Shown: one piece after another, positions 45,664 through 55,902 of the stretch
How positions within the stretch are numbered: position 1 is the first letter of the stretch
Layout: the number at the start of each line of letters is the position of its first letter
Assembly: GCF_013114595.1 (NCBI RefSeq)
Contig: NZ_VTXE01000011.1
Location: 1-64,000 of the forward strand
Source of the DNA: Vibrio sp. 99-8-1
GTDB taxonomy: Bacteria; Pseudomonadota; Gammaproteobacteria; Enterobacterales; Vibrionaceae
Length of the DNA stretch: 64,000 nucleotides
Reading direction: 5' to 3'
Notes under the pieces: generated by a model
What the model saw: the letters and a program-made list of their open reading frames with translations, nothing else
Databases searched by the model: none
Told to the model about the DNA's origin: nothing
Translations under genes and position numbers: made by a program

Positions 45664-46275
45664 ATGAAATCTCAATATACACCGAACGATGTAGAAATTA
45701 TCTCAAAAGAGAGGTTATTCCGAGGTTTCTTTCAAATGGTTAAGCTGACATTTAGACACAAGCTATTTGCTGGTGGTTGGAGCGAGCCTATAGAAAGAGA
45801 GCTGTTTGAGCGAGGTCATGCCGCGGCTATGTTGCCTTATGACCCGATTCGCGATGAAGTGGTATTGATAGAGCAGGTTCGTGTTGGCGCTCTTGAGCAT
45901 GAAAATCCATGGCAGTTTGAGATTGTTGCCGGGATCATGGATGCAGAAGAGAGTGTTGAAGACTTAGTGAGAAGAGAAGCAATGGAAGAGGCAGGAGTAG
46001 AGGTACGTCAACTTTCGCCAATTACCAATTATTACCCTTCTTCGGGAGGTTGCTCTGAGCGATTAGATGTTTTCGTCGGTCAAGTTGACGCATCAACCGC
46101 GAGCGGTGTTCATGGTTTAGAGTATGAAAATGAAGATATTCAAGTCCATGTTATGAGCCGTGAACAAGCATATTCTATGGTGAAAAATGGAAAAATTGAG
46201 AATGGTGCCTCAATAATTGCATTGCAATGGCTTGAATTGAATAGAGAAGAATTATTATCGCAATGGCAAATTTAG
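45664..46275 (+). CDS. nudF: ADP-ribose pyrophosphatase NudF
   Basis: Hydrolyses ADP-ribose to AMP and ribose 5-phosphate. The 203-residue protein has a complete Nudix box: AGIMDAEESVEDLVRREAMEEAG at about 86-108, with the RE-x2-EE-x-G core. Its length is near E. coli NudF (209). The last 13 bases overlap the next gene in another frame, which couples it to the DUF1249 gene. It is divergent from tolC and opens the nudF-yqiB-cpdA-yqiA-parE-parC cluster, conserved with E. coli. Confidence 0.95.
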   Translation: MKSQYTPNDVEIISKERLFRGFFQMVKLTFRHKLFAGGWSEPIERELFERGHAAAMLPYDPIRDEVVLIEQVRVGALEHENPWQFEIVAGIMDAEESVEDLVRREAMEEAGVEVRQLSPITNYYPSSGGCSERLDVFVGQVDASTASGVHGLEYENEDIQVHVMSREQAYSMVKNGKIENGASIIALQWLELNREELLSQWQI

Positions 46276-46700
46276 CGTCAAGCAAACCGTATCATGTTGA
46301 TCTCGCTGAGTTGATGCGGATATATGAAACAAATTATGCAAAGTTAAACGCACTTTTGCCTAACCAACCGAGTGTTGGAGATAGTCGCTCTTATCAAGTG
46401 ATTGCGCTTTCTTATCAACTTGATGTTGTGGAAGTGACCAAATACACCACCTTGATTGATGTTAGCCAGTGTGATGAAAATCCAGTTTTTCCACTGCCGA
46501 AGATGACGGTAAGGCTATATCATGATGCTAGAGTTGCGGAAGTGTGTGCTAGTGAGCAGATCTCTAGGGTACAAGCCCGATATGATTACCCAAACAAAAA
46601 AATGATGCAGAAGGATGAGAAACTTCAGCTAAATCGTTTTTTAAGTGACTGGTTATCATTTTGTTTAAAAAATGGCATCAGTCGGGCACCGATTTTTTAG
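46263..46700 (+). CDS. yqiB: DUF1249 protein YqiB
   Basis: A 145-residue protein of the DUF1249 family, which has no established function. The family motifs are visible: PYHVDLAELMRIYETNYAKL at the start and a conserved RYDYPNKKMMQKDEK segment near 105-120. It is co-translated with nudF (13-base overlap) and precedes cpdA, the fixed order in enterics and vibrios. Recognised from position and these motifs. Confidence 0.9.
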   Translation: MANLASSKPYHVDLAELMRIYETNYAKLNALLPNQPSVGDSRSYQVIALSYQLDVVEVTKYTTLIDVSQCDENPVFPLPKMTVRLYHDARVAEVCASEQISRVQARYDYPNKKMMQKDEKLQLNRFLSDWLSFCLKNGISRAPIF

Positions 46701-46802
46701 AAATATAGGCGTTATAAAGTAAACGCAAAAACAGCTATCTGTGCCAGTAGCAGTAACTAGAACAGCATTTATAATGATTGAAGGAACATTAGGTTTACTA
46801 TT

Positions 46803-47621
46803 TTGAAACTATCAGCAAGCAAAAATAATCACAAAGTACAGCTTTTACAGATTACAGATACTCACCTGTTTTCTGATAAAAACGGCTGCTTATTGAGCGT
46901 GAATACTTTTGATAGCTTTCGCGCAGTTGTTGATGAAATTGTGCTTAATAAGCAGAGTTTTGATGCGATACTCGCCACTGGTGATATTTCACAAGATCAT
47001 AGCGTAGAGTCTTATCAACGCTTTGAGCAAGGTATAGAGCCGCTGGAGAAACCTTGCTTTTGGTTACCGGGTAATCATGATTTTAAACCAAGTATGCATA
47101 GTGTTATCCCTTCTGAACAAATTCGTTCTGAGAATCATTTCTTTGCTGGTGAGCATTGGCAAGTGATATTGCTAGACAGCCAAGTTGTGGGTGTTCCTCA
47201 CGGTAGACTAAGTGAAACACAGCTGGAATTTTTGGATAATAAGCTGTCTGAAAACCCTTCTTTACATTCGTTAGTACTTTTGCATCATCATCCTATTCCT
47301 GTCGGTAGTGCTTGGTTGGATCAGCATACATTGACAGAAGCGCAGGATCTTTGGGCCATACTGGCGAAGCACAGCAACGTTAAAGCACTTTTAAGCGGGC
47401 ATGTTCACCAAGACTATGATGAACGCCATAATGGCGTTAGAGTGATTACGACCCCCTCAACTTGTGTTCAATTTAAACCTGATTCTGACGATTTTGCTCT
47501 AGATGCGCTTTCTCCCGGTTGGAGAATGCTAAATTTGTTTGATGATGGTCGATTAGAAACCGAGGTTTTTCGACTACAAAATGGTCGCTTCTCTCCTGAC
47601 TTTACTTCAGGTGGTTATTAA
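46803..47621 (+). CDS. cpdA: 3',5'-cyclic AMP phosphodiesterase CpdA
   Basis: CpdA breaks down cAMP and so damps CRP signalling. The 272-residue metallophosphoesterase has all the class motifs: ITDTHLF (first metal), ATGDISQD, LPGNHDF, LLHHHPIPVGS and LSGHVHQD. The start appears to be a TTG at 46803, with AGG upstream; no ATG in frame lies nearby. Use of TTG may keep its level low. Its stop overlaps the yqiA start (TAATG). Confidence 0.94.
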   Translation: MKLSASKNNHKVQLLQITDTHLFSDKNGCLLSVNTFDSFRAVVDEIVLNKQSFDAILATGDISQDHSVESYQRFEQGIEPLEKPCFWLPGNHDFKPSMHSVIPSEQIRSENHFFAGEHWQVILLDSQVVGVPHGRLSETQLEFLDNKLSENPSLHSLVLLHHHPIPVGSAWLDQHTLTEAQDLWAILAKHSNVKALLSGHVHQDYDERHNGVRVITTPSTCVQFKPDSDDFALDALSPGWRMLNLFDDGRLETEVFRLQNGRFSPDFTSGGY

Positions 47622-48202
47622 TGAAGCCATCCCTGTTACTTTATATTCATGGGTTTAATAGTTCTCCGTTATCGTTGAAAGCGAATGAGATGAAAAGCTA
47701 TTGTGAGACTCACCGACGTGATATTAAGGTCGTTATCCCACAACTTCCTTGCTTTCCAGAGCAAGCCAGCGAGTTGCTGATAAGCTTGGTCGAAAAGTAT
47801 CAGGATGAATATCGTATTGGTCTTGTCGGAAGCTCATTGGGCGGTTACCTCTCTACTTGGTTAAATAGCCTTTATGGTTTTAAGGCCGTATTGATAAATC
47901 CTGCGGTCAAACCGTATGAGTTGTTAGAAGATTATCTTGGGGAACAAGTTAACCCTTATACCCATGAGCGTTATGTTTTGAAAGCGCAGCATATAGACAC
48001 GTTAAAAAGCTTAGATGTTGTAGAGCTAAAATCTGCTGAAGATTTTTGGTTGTTGCAGCAAGAAGGGGACGAAGTGCTCGATTATCGTCAAGCGGTGGAT
48101 AAATTTGCCGATGCGAAGCAAACCGTTGAAAAAGGTGGAGACCACAGTTTTCAAGGATTTGAGCGATTCCCTCAACAAATTGTTAATTTTTTACAGCTTT
48201 AA
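47621..48202 (+). CDS. yqiA: YqiA-type alpha/beta hydrolase (esterase)
   Basis: A small 193-residue esterase of the YqiA family. It starts LLYIHGFNSSPLS, has the nucleophile elbow GSSLGGYLS (Ser near residue 69), and ends with the catalytic histidine in GGDHSFQGF. The acid residue is likely in the EGDEVLDY segment. E. coli YqiA has activity on short-chain esters, but the natural substrate is not known. It overlaps cpdA by one base and precedes parE, as in E. coli. Confidence 0.92.
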   Translation: MKPSLLLYIHGFNSSPLSLKANEMKSYCETHRRDIKVVIPQLPCFPEQASELLISLVEKYQDEYRIGLVGSSLGGYLSTWLNSLYGFKAVLINPAVKPYELLEDYLGEQVNPYTHERYVLKAQHIDTLKSLDVVELKSAEDFWLLQQEGDEVLDYRQAVDKFADAKQTVEKGGDHSFQGFERFPQQIVNFLQL

Positions 48203-48416
48203 AATGAAAAGCATTGGGGATGGGTCATAAAAATATCCATCCCGTGAGCAACGCGCTTGACAACAGCGGCCTTGTTCCAGACTATGTTCTCCTTGTTTCC
48301 CGTGAAATAACGATATTCAGAAAATCTCATTTCTGCTAAATGCGAAACTGACCGAGTTTTAAACATCATATTCTCACGGTAAAGTAACCCTAATTGAAGA
48401 AGTATAATTCCGTATT

Positions 48417-50297
48417 ATGACTGAACAATATAATGCTGGAGCCATTGAGGTTCTTAATGGCTTAGAGCCGGTACGTCGCAGACCAGGGATGTATACGGAT
48501 ACCGTACGTCCTAACCACTTAGGCCAAGAAGTTATCGACAACAGTGTCGATGAAGCCTTGGCTGGTCACGCCTCTAAAGTGCAAGTCATCCTTCACGCTG
48601 ATCAATCATTGGAAGTCATTGATGATGGACGAGGAATGCCTGTTGATATCCACCCGGAAGAGAAAATCTCCGGTGTGGAATTGATACTTTGTAAGCTCCA
48701 TGCTGGTGGCAAATTTTCCAATAAAAGCTATCAGTTTTCAGGTGGTTTGCATGGTGTAGGTATCTCCGTAGTTAACGCCTTGTCAAAACGTGTAGAAGTG
48801 GTGGTAAGAAGAGATGGCCAAGTTTACAGCATTGCTTTTGAGCATGGCGATAAGGTGTCGGATCTTGAAGTGATCGGTACCTGCGGTCGTCGCAACAAAG
48901 GTACCAGTGTTCATTTCTGGCCAGAAGCCAAGTATTTCGACTCAGCTAAGTTTTCTGTTTCGCGCTTAATCAATAATTTGAGAGCAAAAGCCGTTCTATG
49001 CCCCGGTTTAGAGATTGTTTTTACCGATAAAGTGAATGGTAATGAACATAAATGGCTTTATGAAGATGGTTTAAAAGACTACTTAGCTGAAGGTGTAAAA
49101 GGTTATACCGTACTGCCAGAACAGCCATTTACGGGTGAGTTTAAAGCAGAAACAGAAGCGGCCAACTGGGCCATTATCTGGCAGCCGGAAGGTGGCGAAC
49201 TGATTACAGAAAGCTACGTTAACTTGATACCTACTGCTCTTGGTGGCACACATGTAAATGGCTTGAGACAAGGCTTGTTAGATGCCATGCGAGAGTTTTG
49301 CGAGTTCCGTAACTTGCTGCCTCGTGGCGTTAAGCTAACAGGGGATGATGTTTTTGACCGCTGTTCTTATGTTTTGTCGATTAAAATGCAAGATCCTCAG
49401 TTTGCTGGGCAGACAAAAGAGCGTTTATCGTCTCGTCAATGTGCTGCATTTGTGTCGGGTGTGGTGAAAGATGCCTTTAGCTTGTGGCTAAATGAAAGAC
49501 CACAAATCGCTGAATTGATGGCTGAGATGTGTATTGCCAATGCTCATCGACGCATGCGAGCCAGTAAGAAAGTGGTGCGTAAGAAAATCGCATCAGGCCC
49601 TGCATTACCAGGAAAGCTGACGGATTGTTCAGTACAAGATTTAAACCGAACAGAACTGTTCTTAGTGGAAGGGGATTCGGCGGGCGGCTCAGCGAAACAA
49701 GCGAGAGACCGTGAGTTCCAAGCTATTATGCCGCTGCGCGGTAAGATCCTAAATACATGGGAAGTGTCTGCCGATCAGGTGTTAGCGTCTCAGGAAGTGC
49801 ACAATATCTCGGTTGCGCTGGGTATTGATCCGGATAGTGATGATCTAGAAAGTTTACGTTACGGAAAAGTTTGTATACTCGCGGATGCGGACTCCGATGG
49901 TTTGCATATCGCTACGCTTCTTTGCGCCCTATTTGTTAAACACTTTAGAGCTCTGGTTGAGGCGGGACATGTTTATGTCGCTATGCCACCACTATTTAGA
50001 ATTGATTGTGGAAAAGAAGTTTTCTATGCCCTAGATGAAGAAGAAAAAGAAGGGGTATTGGAACGCTTGAGTAAGAAGAAAGCGAAAATAAATGTTCAGC
50101 GATTTAAAGGTTTGGGTGAGATGAACCCACTGCAATTGCGCGAAACTACTATGGATCCTAATACTCGTCGTTTAGTACAGCTAACCATTGATGATTGTGA
50201 ATTGACTAATGAAATGATGGATATGTTGTTAGGTAAGAAACGTGCCGATGATAGACGGACGTGGTTACAAACAAACGGCGATTTAGCAGAGGTTTAA
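48417..50297 (+). CDS. parE: DNA topoisomerase IV subunit B (ParE)
   Basis: ParE is the ATPase half of topoisomerase IV, which separates linked daughter chromosomes. The 626-residue protein has the GHKL ATP site (DNSVDEALAG, DDGRGMPV and GLHGVGISVVNALS) and a TOPRIM domain with EGDSAGGSAKQARDREFQA and the downstream DADSDG acids. It is complete and ends directly before parC, with only three bases between stop and ATG. A weak hairpin lies upstream of it near 48217-48246, after yqiA. Confidence 0.97.
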   Translation: MTEQYNAGAIEVLNGLEPVRRRPGMYTDTVRPNHLGQEVIDNSVDEALAGHASKVQVILHADQSLEVIDDGRGMPVDIHPEEKISGVELILCKLHAGGKFSNKSYQFSGGLHGVGISVVNALSKRVEVVVRRDGQVYSIAFEHGDKVSDLEVIGTCGRRNKGTSVHFWPEAKYFDSAKFSVSRLINNLRAKAVLCPGLEIVFTDKVNGNEHKWLYEDGLKDYLAEGVKGYTVLPEQPFTGEFKAETEAANWAIIWQPEGGELITESYVNLIPTALGGTHVNGLRQGLLDAMREFCEFRNLLPRGVKLTGDDVFDRCSYVLSIKMQDPQFAGQTKERLSSRQCAAFVSGVVKDAFSLWLNERPQIAELMAEMCIANAHRRMRASKKVVRKKIASGPALPGKLTDCSVQDLNRTELFLVEGDSAGGSAKQARDREFQAIMPLRGKILNTWEVSADQVLASQEVHNISVALGIDPDSDDLESLRYGKVCILADADSDGLHIATLLCALFVKHFRALVEAGHVYVAMPPLFRIDCGKEVFYALDEEEKEGVLERLSKKKAKINVQRFKGLGEMNPLQLRETTMDPNTRRLVQLTIDDCELTNEMMDMLLGKKRADDRRTWLQTNGDLAEV

Positions 50298-50300
50298 TTG

Positions 50301-52583
50301 ATGTCTACAGAAATGTCATTTGATGGTGTTGAACAGCTGCCACTAAGAAAATTTACCGAAGACGCCTACCTTAATTACTCTATGTACGTAATTATGGATA
50401 GGGCGTTACCTTATATTGGTGATGGTTTAAAACCGGTTCAGCGCCGTATTATTTACGCTATGTCTGAGCTTGGTCTTTCTGCTGCGGCCAAATATAAGAA
50501 ATCTGCTCGTACGGTTGGTGATGTTCTGGGTAAGTACCACCCACATGGCGACTCAGCGTGTTATGAAGCCATGGTATTAATGGCTCAACCATTTTCTTAT
50601 CGCTACCCTCTTGTCGATGGACAAGGTAACTGGGGGGCGCCAGATGATCCTAAGTCATTCGCGGCAATGCGTTATACCGAAGCCAAGCTTTCTAAGTTTG
50701 CCGAGGTGCTGCTTGGTGAACTAGGCCAAGGAACGGTTGAATGGCAACCCAACTTTGATGGCACTATGAAAGAGCCACAAATGTTGCCGGCACGTTTACC
50801 ACATATATTGCTGAATGGTATTACTGGTATTGCCGTTGGTATGGCAACAGACATTCCACCTCATAATATTCGTGAAGTGGCAGAAGCGACCATTCATCTG
50901 ATTGATCATCCATCGGCTCAACTGCCTGATATTTTGAACTATGTTCAAGGGCCTGATTACCCAACTGAAGCTGAGATAATTTCACCAAAATCAGAACTGG
51001 AAAAAATATATAGAACGGGCCGAGGAAGCATTAAAGCCCGTGCGGTATGGCATAAAGAAGGTAATGACATTGTGATTACCGCGCTGCCTCATCAAGTTTC
51101 CGGTGCTAAGTTATTGGAACAGATAGCCGCACAAATGCGAGCGAAGAAACTGCCGATGGTTGATGACCTTCGTGATGAATCTGATCACGAAAACCCAACC
51201 AGAATTGTCGTAGTTGCCCGTTCAAACCGTGTGGATTGTGAGCAGTTGATGAATCACCTGTTCGCCTCAACGGATCTAGAGAAAAGTTTCAGGGTCAATA
51301 TCAATATGATTGGCCTAGATAACCGTCCTCAAGTAAAAGGCTTGGTCAAGATTTTATCTGAGTGGATTGAGTTTAGACGTGCAACCGTTCGTCGTCGTGT
51401 TCAATATCGTCTAGATAAGATCCTAGCACGGTTACATATTTTAGAAGGTTTGTTGATCGCTTATCTTAACCTAGATGAAGTGATTGAAATTATTCGTACC
51501 GAAGATGATCCCAAAGCTGTTTTGATGGAGCGCTTTGGTATCAGTGACATTCAAGCGGATGCTATTTTAGACACCAAACTTCGTAATCTTGCTAAATTAG
51601 AAGAGATGAAGATTCGTGGCGAACAGTCAGAATTAGAGAAAGAGCGCAACAAGCTGGAACTGCTGCTAGGTTCTGAGCGTCGCATGAATACACTGCTCAA
51701 GAAAGAGATTAAAGCTGATGCGGAAAAATATGGTGATGACCGTCGTTCACCATTGGTTGAGCGAAGTGAAGCCAAAGCACTGACTGAGCGAGATCTGATC
51801 CCAAGTGAAGCGATCACCGTGGTTCTTTCCGAAAAAGGTTGGATTCGTCATGCGAAAGGCCATGATGTTGATGCCTCTTCCTTAAACTATAAGTCGGGTG
51901 ATGGTTATCTTGCTCATGCGTGTGGTAAGAGTAATCAGCAAGCGGTTTTCTTAGGTTCTGATGGACGAAGTTACTCTTTAGAGTCTCACTCTTTACCGTC
52001 GGCAAGAAGCCAAGGAGAGCCAATAACAGGCCGCTTAAACATCGCTGAAGGGACGAATGTAAGACAGGTTATTATGGGAGAGGAGACTCAACTGTGGCTT
52101 GTTGGCTCCGATGCAGGTTATGGCTTTGTTTGTAAAGGTGGTGACTTACTGTCGAAAAATCGCAGCGGTAAGGCATTAGTGAATTTACCTGAGAACTCCT
52201 CAGTTATTACACCTAACCCTATTGCAGACTTAGATAATGACGAGATTTTGGCTATAACAAATCTTGGCCGGATGTTGCTGTTCCCAATCAAAGATCTACC
52301 TCAATTGAGTAAAGGTAAAGGTAACAAGATCATTAATATTCCGGCAGCAAAATCTAAGGCCCGGGAAGAGATGGTTTGTCACCTATTGTCCATTCCTCAA
52401 GGAGCGTCAGTGACTCTGTTTGCAGGTAAGCGTAAACTTGGGCTTAAACCGGCTGATCTGGATAACTTTAGAGGTGAGCGCGGACGTCGTGGTGGATTGC
52501 TGCCAAGAGGGTTACAGCGCGTGACCAGTATTGAAATTGAACAGGCGAGTGTTGCGAGCAAAGAAGAGCCAGAAGATGAGTAA
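50301..52583 (+). CDS. parC: DNA topoisomerase IV subunit A (ParC)
   Basis: ParC cuts and rejoins DNA through its tyrosine. The 760-residue protein starts [20 protein letters not shown] and has the quinolone-determining region [13 protein letters not shown], with serine at the usual position. The catalytic tyrosine is in [11 protein letters not shown], and the C-terminal part is a beta-pinwheel that binds DNA. The ATG at 50301 follows parE by three bases; the TTG just before it is not needed. Serine at the QRDR suggests no resistance mutation there. Confidence 0.97.
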   Translation: MSTEMSFDGVEQLPLRKFTEDAYLNYSMYVIMDRALPYIGDGLKPVQRRIIYAMSELGLSAAAKYKKSARTVGDVLGKYHPHGDSACYEAMVLMAQPFSYRYPLVDGQGNWGAPDDPKSFAAMRYTEAKLSKFAEVLLGELGQGTVEWQPNFDGTMKEPQMLPARLPHILLNGITGIAVGMATDIPPHNIREVAEATIHLIDHPSAQLPDILNYVQGPDYPTEAEIISPKSELEKIYRTGRGSIKARAVWHKEGNDIVITALPHQVSGAKLLEQIAAQMRAKKLPMVDDLRDESDHENPTRIVVVARSNRVDCEQLMNHLFASTDLEKSFRVNINMIGLDNRPQVKGLVKILSEWIEFRRATVRRRVQYRLDKILARLHILEGLLIAYLNLDEVIEIIRTEDDPKAVLMERFGISDIQADAILDTKLRNLAKLEEMKIRGEQSELEKERNKLELLLGSERRMNTLLKKEIKADAEKYGDDRRSPLVERSEAKALTERDLIPSEAITVVLSEKGWIRHAKGHDVDASSLNYKSGDGYLAHACGKSNQQAVFLGSDGRSYSLESHSLPSARSQGEPITGRLNIAEGTNVRQVIMGEETQLWLVGSDAGYGFVCKGGDLLSKNRSGKALVNLPENSSVITPNPIADLDNDEILAITNLGRMLLFPIKDLPQLSKGKGNKIINIPAAKSKAREEMVCHLLSIPQGASVTLFAGKRKLGLKPADLDNFRGERGRRGGLLPRGLQRVTSIEIEQASVASKEEPEDE

Positions 52584-52617
52584 GTACTGAACGGTATTTA
52601 TTTAACTAGATAATAAA

Positions 52618-52645
52618 AAATCCCGACCAATGAGTCGGGATTTTT
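52618..52645. terminator. Bidirectional terminator between parC and degS
   Basis: AAATCCCGAC (52618-52627) pairs with its exact complement (52634-52643) around six bases, with TTTTT on the + side and AAAAAA before it. Confidence 0.9.
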
Positions 52646-52655
52646 GTAGGCTTTT

Positions 52656-53720
52656 TTATGGGTTAGGCAGTTCTGCAACGGTAACCGGCAAGGTCATGCT
52701 TTTTCCATCACGAACAATATCGACGTCCACCGTTGTGCCGGGACGAAGATCGGTGACGGTATCCATGACGCTTTGTCGGCCACTAATTTTATGACCATTT
52801 ATTTTGATAATAACATCGTTTTTTTGGAATCCGGCTAACGCTGCAGGGCCTTGCTCATCAATACCTAAAACGATAATTGCGCCAATATAGTCGCCACCTA
52901 ACATTCGTGATGTCATTGCGGTGACGTCTTGTCCATCAACGCCGATATAGCCTCTAATCACTCGTCCATCAGCGATAATCTTGTTCATGATTTTATTTGC
53001 TAATGCATAGGGAATCGCAAACGAGATACCGTAAGTTTCTAGATCGGTCGCTTGTTGGAAGGAAGCCGTATTAATGCCGACTAATTGACCTTGTGTGTTG
53101 ACCAGTGCGCCCCCAGAGTTTCCTTGGTTAATTGCCGCATCTGTTTGAATAAACGCTTGGCGGCCGCCTGCGCTAATGGATGAACGGCTTGTGGCGGAGA
53201 TAATGCCAAATGTTGTGGTTTGTCCTAAGTTATATGGGTTACCTATGGCCAAAACAACATCACCAACTTTGGCTTTATAGTTAGGATCCAATGGAATGGT
53301 CGGTAAGTTGCTTTCTTCTATTCTCAATACAGCAATGTCTGTGCGTTGATCTTTACCAACCAGTTGCCCGCTGGCAATTCTGCCATCCTGAAGGGCGACC
53401 GTAATCTCATCTGCTTGAGCAATCACATGAAAGTTAGTAATGATATAGCCTTTATCACTAACAATAACGCCAGAGCCCAGCCCTTGAACTTGAAGGTTTT
53501 TTTGCCCTTCAGAGGTGTATTTTCTACTGTAGATATTCACCACAGCAGGTGCTGCAAGCCTTACTGCATTATTGAATGAGATCTGCAGTTCGCTAATGTT
53601 GTTTGCTGTTGGGTTAATATTGTTGGGAAGAATATTTGAGCGTAAAGAGGGGAATGCCAGCAGCACGACTAATGCGGTGACCAATCCTAAACCAATTGAG
53701 CGTAATAAAAAATTCAGCAT
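52656..53720 (-). CDS. degS: Site-1 protease DegS of the sigma-E stress response
   Basis: DegS cuts RseA when unfolded outer-membrane proteins bind its PDZ domain and so frees sigma-E. The 354-residue protein has an N-terminal membrane anchor (GLGLVTALVVLLAF), a trypsin-like domain with the triad in TNFHVIA, RTDIAVL and GNSGGAL, and one PDZ domain. The open frame runs 30 codons further upstream to a non-ATG start, but the ATG at 53720 has a GAGGAATAC ribosome binding site and starts the anchor. It is on the same strand as degQ, 150 bases downstream of it. Confidence 0.95.
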   Translation of the reverse strand: MLNFLLRSIGLGLVTALVVLLAFPSLRSNILPNNINPTANNISELQISFNNAVRLAAPAVVNIYSRKYTSEGQKNLQVQGLGSGVIVSDKGYIITNFHVIAQADEITVALQDGRIASGQLVGKDQRTDIAVLRIEESNLPTIPLDPNYKAKVGDVVLAIGNPYNLGQTTTFGIISATSRSSISAGGRQAFIQTDAAINQGNSGGALVNTQGQLVGINTASFQQATDLETYGISFAIPYALANKIMNKIIADGRVIRGYIGVDGQDVTAMTSRMLGGDYIGAIIVLGIDEQGPAALAGFQKNDVIIKINGHKISGRQSVMDTVTDLRPGTTVDVDIVRDGKSMTLPVTVAELPNP

Positions 53721-53808
53721 GTATTCCTCAATGCTGGAGAACAGAAAAGTATCGTTTGGTGTATATAACAGGCAAGGATACCATTTTGCTTTTTTTAATA
53801 CCAATGAC

Positions 53809-53845
53809 AAAAAAAGAGCACGTATAAATGAATATATACGTGCTC
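53809..53845 (-). terminator. Terminator after degQ
   Basis: GAGCACGTATA (53816-53826) pairs with TATACGTGCTC (53835-53845). On the minus strand the stem is followed by TTTTTTT. It separates degQ from degS, so degS has its own promoter. Confidence 0.85.
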
Positions 53846-53869
53846 CTTTTTGTGATCAATGTTTTACAG

Positions 53870-55240
53870 TTAACGAACAACTAAATAAATGGTTCTGCCA
53901 TCTCGTTGTACATTTAATGCTAACACGCTCGGCTTATCTTCCAGAATCGCTCTTAACTCGCCAAGATTACGGACGCGCTTACGATTCACTCCAAGAATAA
54001 TATCGCCACTTTGCAGCTGATACGCTTCTGCGGCAGAGCCTTTTTCTATGTTGGTTACCTTAATACCTTCAGCTTCATCTTCTGAAGTCGTATTGCTGAG
54101 CTCTGCTCCTTGTAGGCCATCATGCAGTTTATCTGCTTTGGTTTTGCTGTCACCCGCTTCACCTAACACCACATCAAAGCTCATCGCCTTGCCGTCTCTC
54201 ACAATACCGATGGCGACTTTCTTGCCTGCACCTAGAGTGGCAATTTTGGCTCTAAGCTCACCAAATGTCGCAATCTCTTTTTTGTTGATGGAAACAATGA
54301 TGTCTCCAGCGGCTAATCCAGCTTTATCTGCGGCACTATCGGCTACGACTTGGCTAACAAAGGCACCCTTGCTCGCTTCGTAGCCAAGAGCTTCTGCTAG
54401 CTCGGAGGTGACTTCACCACCTTGTACGCCTAACATTCCGCGTTTGACTTCTCCAAACTCAACAATTTGTTCCGTTAAGTTTTTCATCATGTTTGATGGA
54501 ATAGCGAATCCAATTCCTATGTTGCCGCCATTAGGCCCAAGTATGGCGGTGTTAATACCGATTAATTCACCACGTAAGTTGACAAGCGCACCACCGGAGT
54601 TACCACTGTTAATGGCGGCATCGGTTTGGATGAAGTTTTCAAAATTCTCTATATTAAGGCCACTTCTGCCTAATGCTGAAACGATACCTGATGTGACTGT
54701 CTGTCCTAGACCGAATGGGTTACCAATAGCAACGCTAAAGTCGCCGACGCGAATGGAATCTGAGTCTGCAAGTTTAATCGCGGTTAAGTTTTTGGCTTGC
54801 TCAAGTTTTAGTAAGGCGATATCAGACATCTGATCGCCACCTATCAACTCTGCATCATATTCACGACCATCATGAAGTTGTACTTTGATTTTGTCGGCAC
54901 CATTAATGACGTGGTAGTTCGTGACAATATGTCCTTTGTCAGCATTAATGATTACACCAGAGCCCAAACCTCTAAATGGTCTTTCTTGAGTCTGTTCTGC
55001 TGGCATGTCTGGGCCAAAGAAATAGCGAAATGCTTCGGGAATACGTTGTTTTGATACGTGTTTGCCTTCTACCGCAATGCTAACTACGGCGGGTGTAACT
55101 TGCTCAAGCATTGGGGCTAAACTTGGAAGTTGTTGACTGTCGACGCTTAGGGGAAGAGCTGCGGTTGCAGGCATCGGCGCTAGTGTTGTACTGAGACTTA
55201 GCGCTAATGCAGTGAATGCAAGCATAGGTTTTTTCATCAT
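53870..55240 (-). CDS. degQ: Periplasmic serine protease, DegQ/DegP type
   Basis: A 456-residue periplasmic protease and chaperone. A signal peptide ends near residue 28 (PMPATAA); the protease domain has the triad in TNYHVIN, MSDIALL and SGNSGGAL, and two PDZ domains follow (about 260-350 and 370-450). Two tandem PDZ domains separate it from the single-PDZ DegS beside it. Position next to degS fits DegQ; E. coli DegP has a longer Q-linker in the protease domain that is not seen here. Two adjacent ATGs share the GAGGAACAT ribosome binding site. Confidence 0.94.
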   Translation of the reverse strand: MMKKPMLAFTALALSLSTTLAPMPATAALPLSVDSQQLPSLAPMLEQVTPAVVSIAVEGKHVSKQRIPEAFRYFFGPDMPAEQTQERPFRGLGSGVIINADKGHIVTNYHVINGADKIKVQLHDGREYDAELIGGDQMSDIALLKLEQAKNLTAIKLADSDSIRVGDFSVAIGNPFGLGQTVTSGIVSALGRSGLNIENFENFIQTDAAINSGNSGGALVNLRGELIGINTAILGPNGGNIGIGFAIPSNMMKNLTEQIVEFGEVKRGMLGVQGGEVTSELAEALGYEASKGAFVSQVVADSAADKAGLAAGDIIVSINKKEIATFGELRAKIATLGAGKKVAIGIVRDGKAMSFDVVLGEAGDSKTKADKLHDGLQGAELSNTTSEDEAEGIKVTNIEKGSAAEAYQLQSGDIILGVNRKRVRNLGELRAILEDKPSVLALNVQRDGRTIYLVVR

Positions 55241-55305
55241 ATGTTCCTCGTTTTACTCATGATGAATATGACTAAAAAACCTATATCTAGTTCAAATTTT
55301 TTTAC

Positions 55306-55731
55306 TTATGCTGTTTTTACAACGTCAGGTGCTTTGATGATCTCTTTTTTCTCAGGGGTTAACAACCCAGTCGCACCATTCGCGTAATCCTTAGGTTGCA
55401 GGTTAAGATCTTCCGTTTGTTCTTCTTGTGGCGTGACGATTTTAGAAAACGGCTTATCCTGCTCTGGAAGATTAGGTAATAGCTCCGAAGATGTCTTAGC
55501 CAGATGTTGATACAGCTTAGTGTAATCTTTTCCAAGTACATCGAGCATCTCTGCTGTTTGTGAGAAATGATCGGTTAATTCTTGTCGTTGTTGTTCTAAT
55601 TCAAACTTGGCTGTTTCCAGCTCTTTTTTCATCTGTTGGTGCTTTTTGTACTGAGGGGTTTTAATGCGGGCAATAATAATGCCGAATATTGCGCCTACTA
55701 ATAAGCCTGATAATCCAAAAATCCAAGGCAT
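55306..55731 (-). CDS. zapG: Z-ring-associated membrane protein ZapG (DUF1043/YhcB)
   Basis: A 141-residue protein with one N-terminal membrane helix (FGLSGLLVGAIFGIIIARI) followed by a coiled coil of about 60 residues and a disordered, charged C-terminal tail. This is the plan of ZapG/YhcB, which links cell division and envelope growth. The gene is in the conserved position between degQ and zapE. ATG with AAGGAG upstream. Confidence 0.9.
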   Translation of the reverse strand: MPWIFGLSGLLVGAIFGIIIARIKTPQYKKHQQMKKELETAKFELEQQRQELTDHFSQTAEMLDVLGKDYTKLYQHLAKTSSELLPNLPEQDKPFSKIVTPQEEQTEDLNLQPKDYANGATGLLTPEKKEIIKAPDVVKTA

Positions 55732-55902
55732 AAAAGCTCCTTAATTATAGAGTCGGTTAACATGTTGTTTACCACATGTTTCTTGCGCATGTTACTATGA
55801 CTGAGCAATCTGATAAAGATATTACGTAACAGATTCGACCAATGTGTTAGTGAAAAAATGTGTTAACGGGAAATGTGTTAGAGGGAACTTGGGTATTTAG
55901 TA

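Noticed and set aside
53572..54000. A 142-codon rightward frame spanning the degS-degQ gap
   Set aside because: It is antisense to both genes and crosses the degQ terminator hairpin; no ribosome binding site and no recognisable protein.
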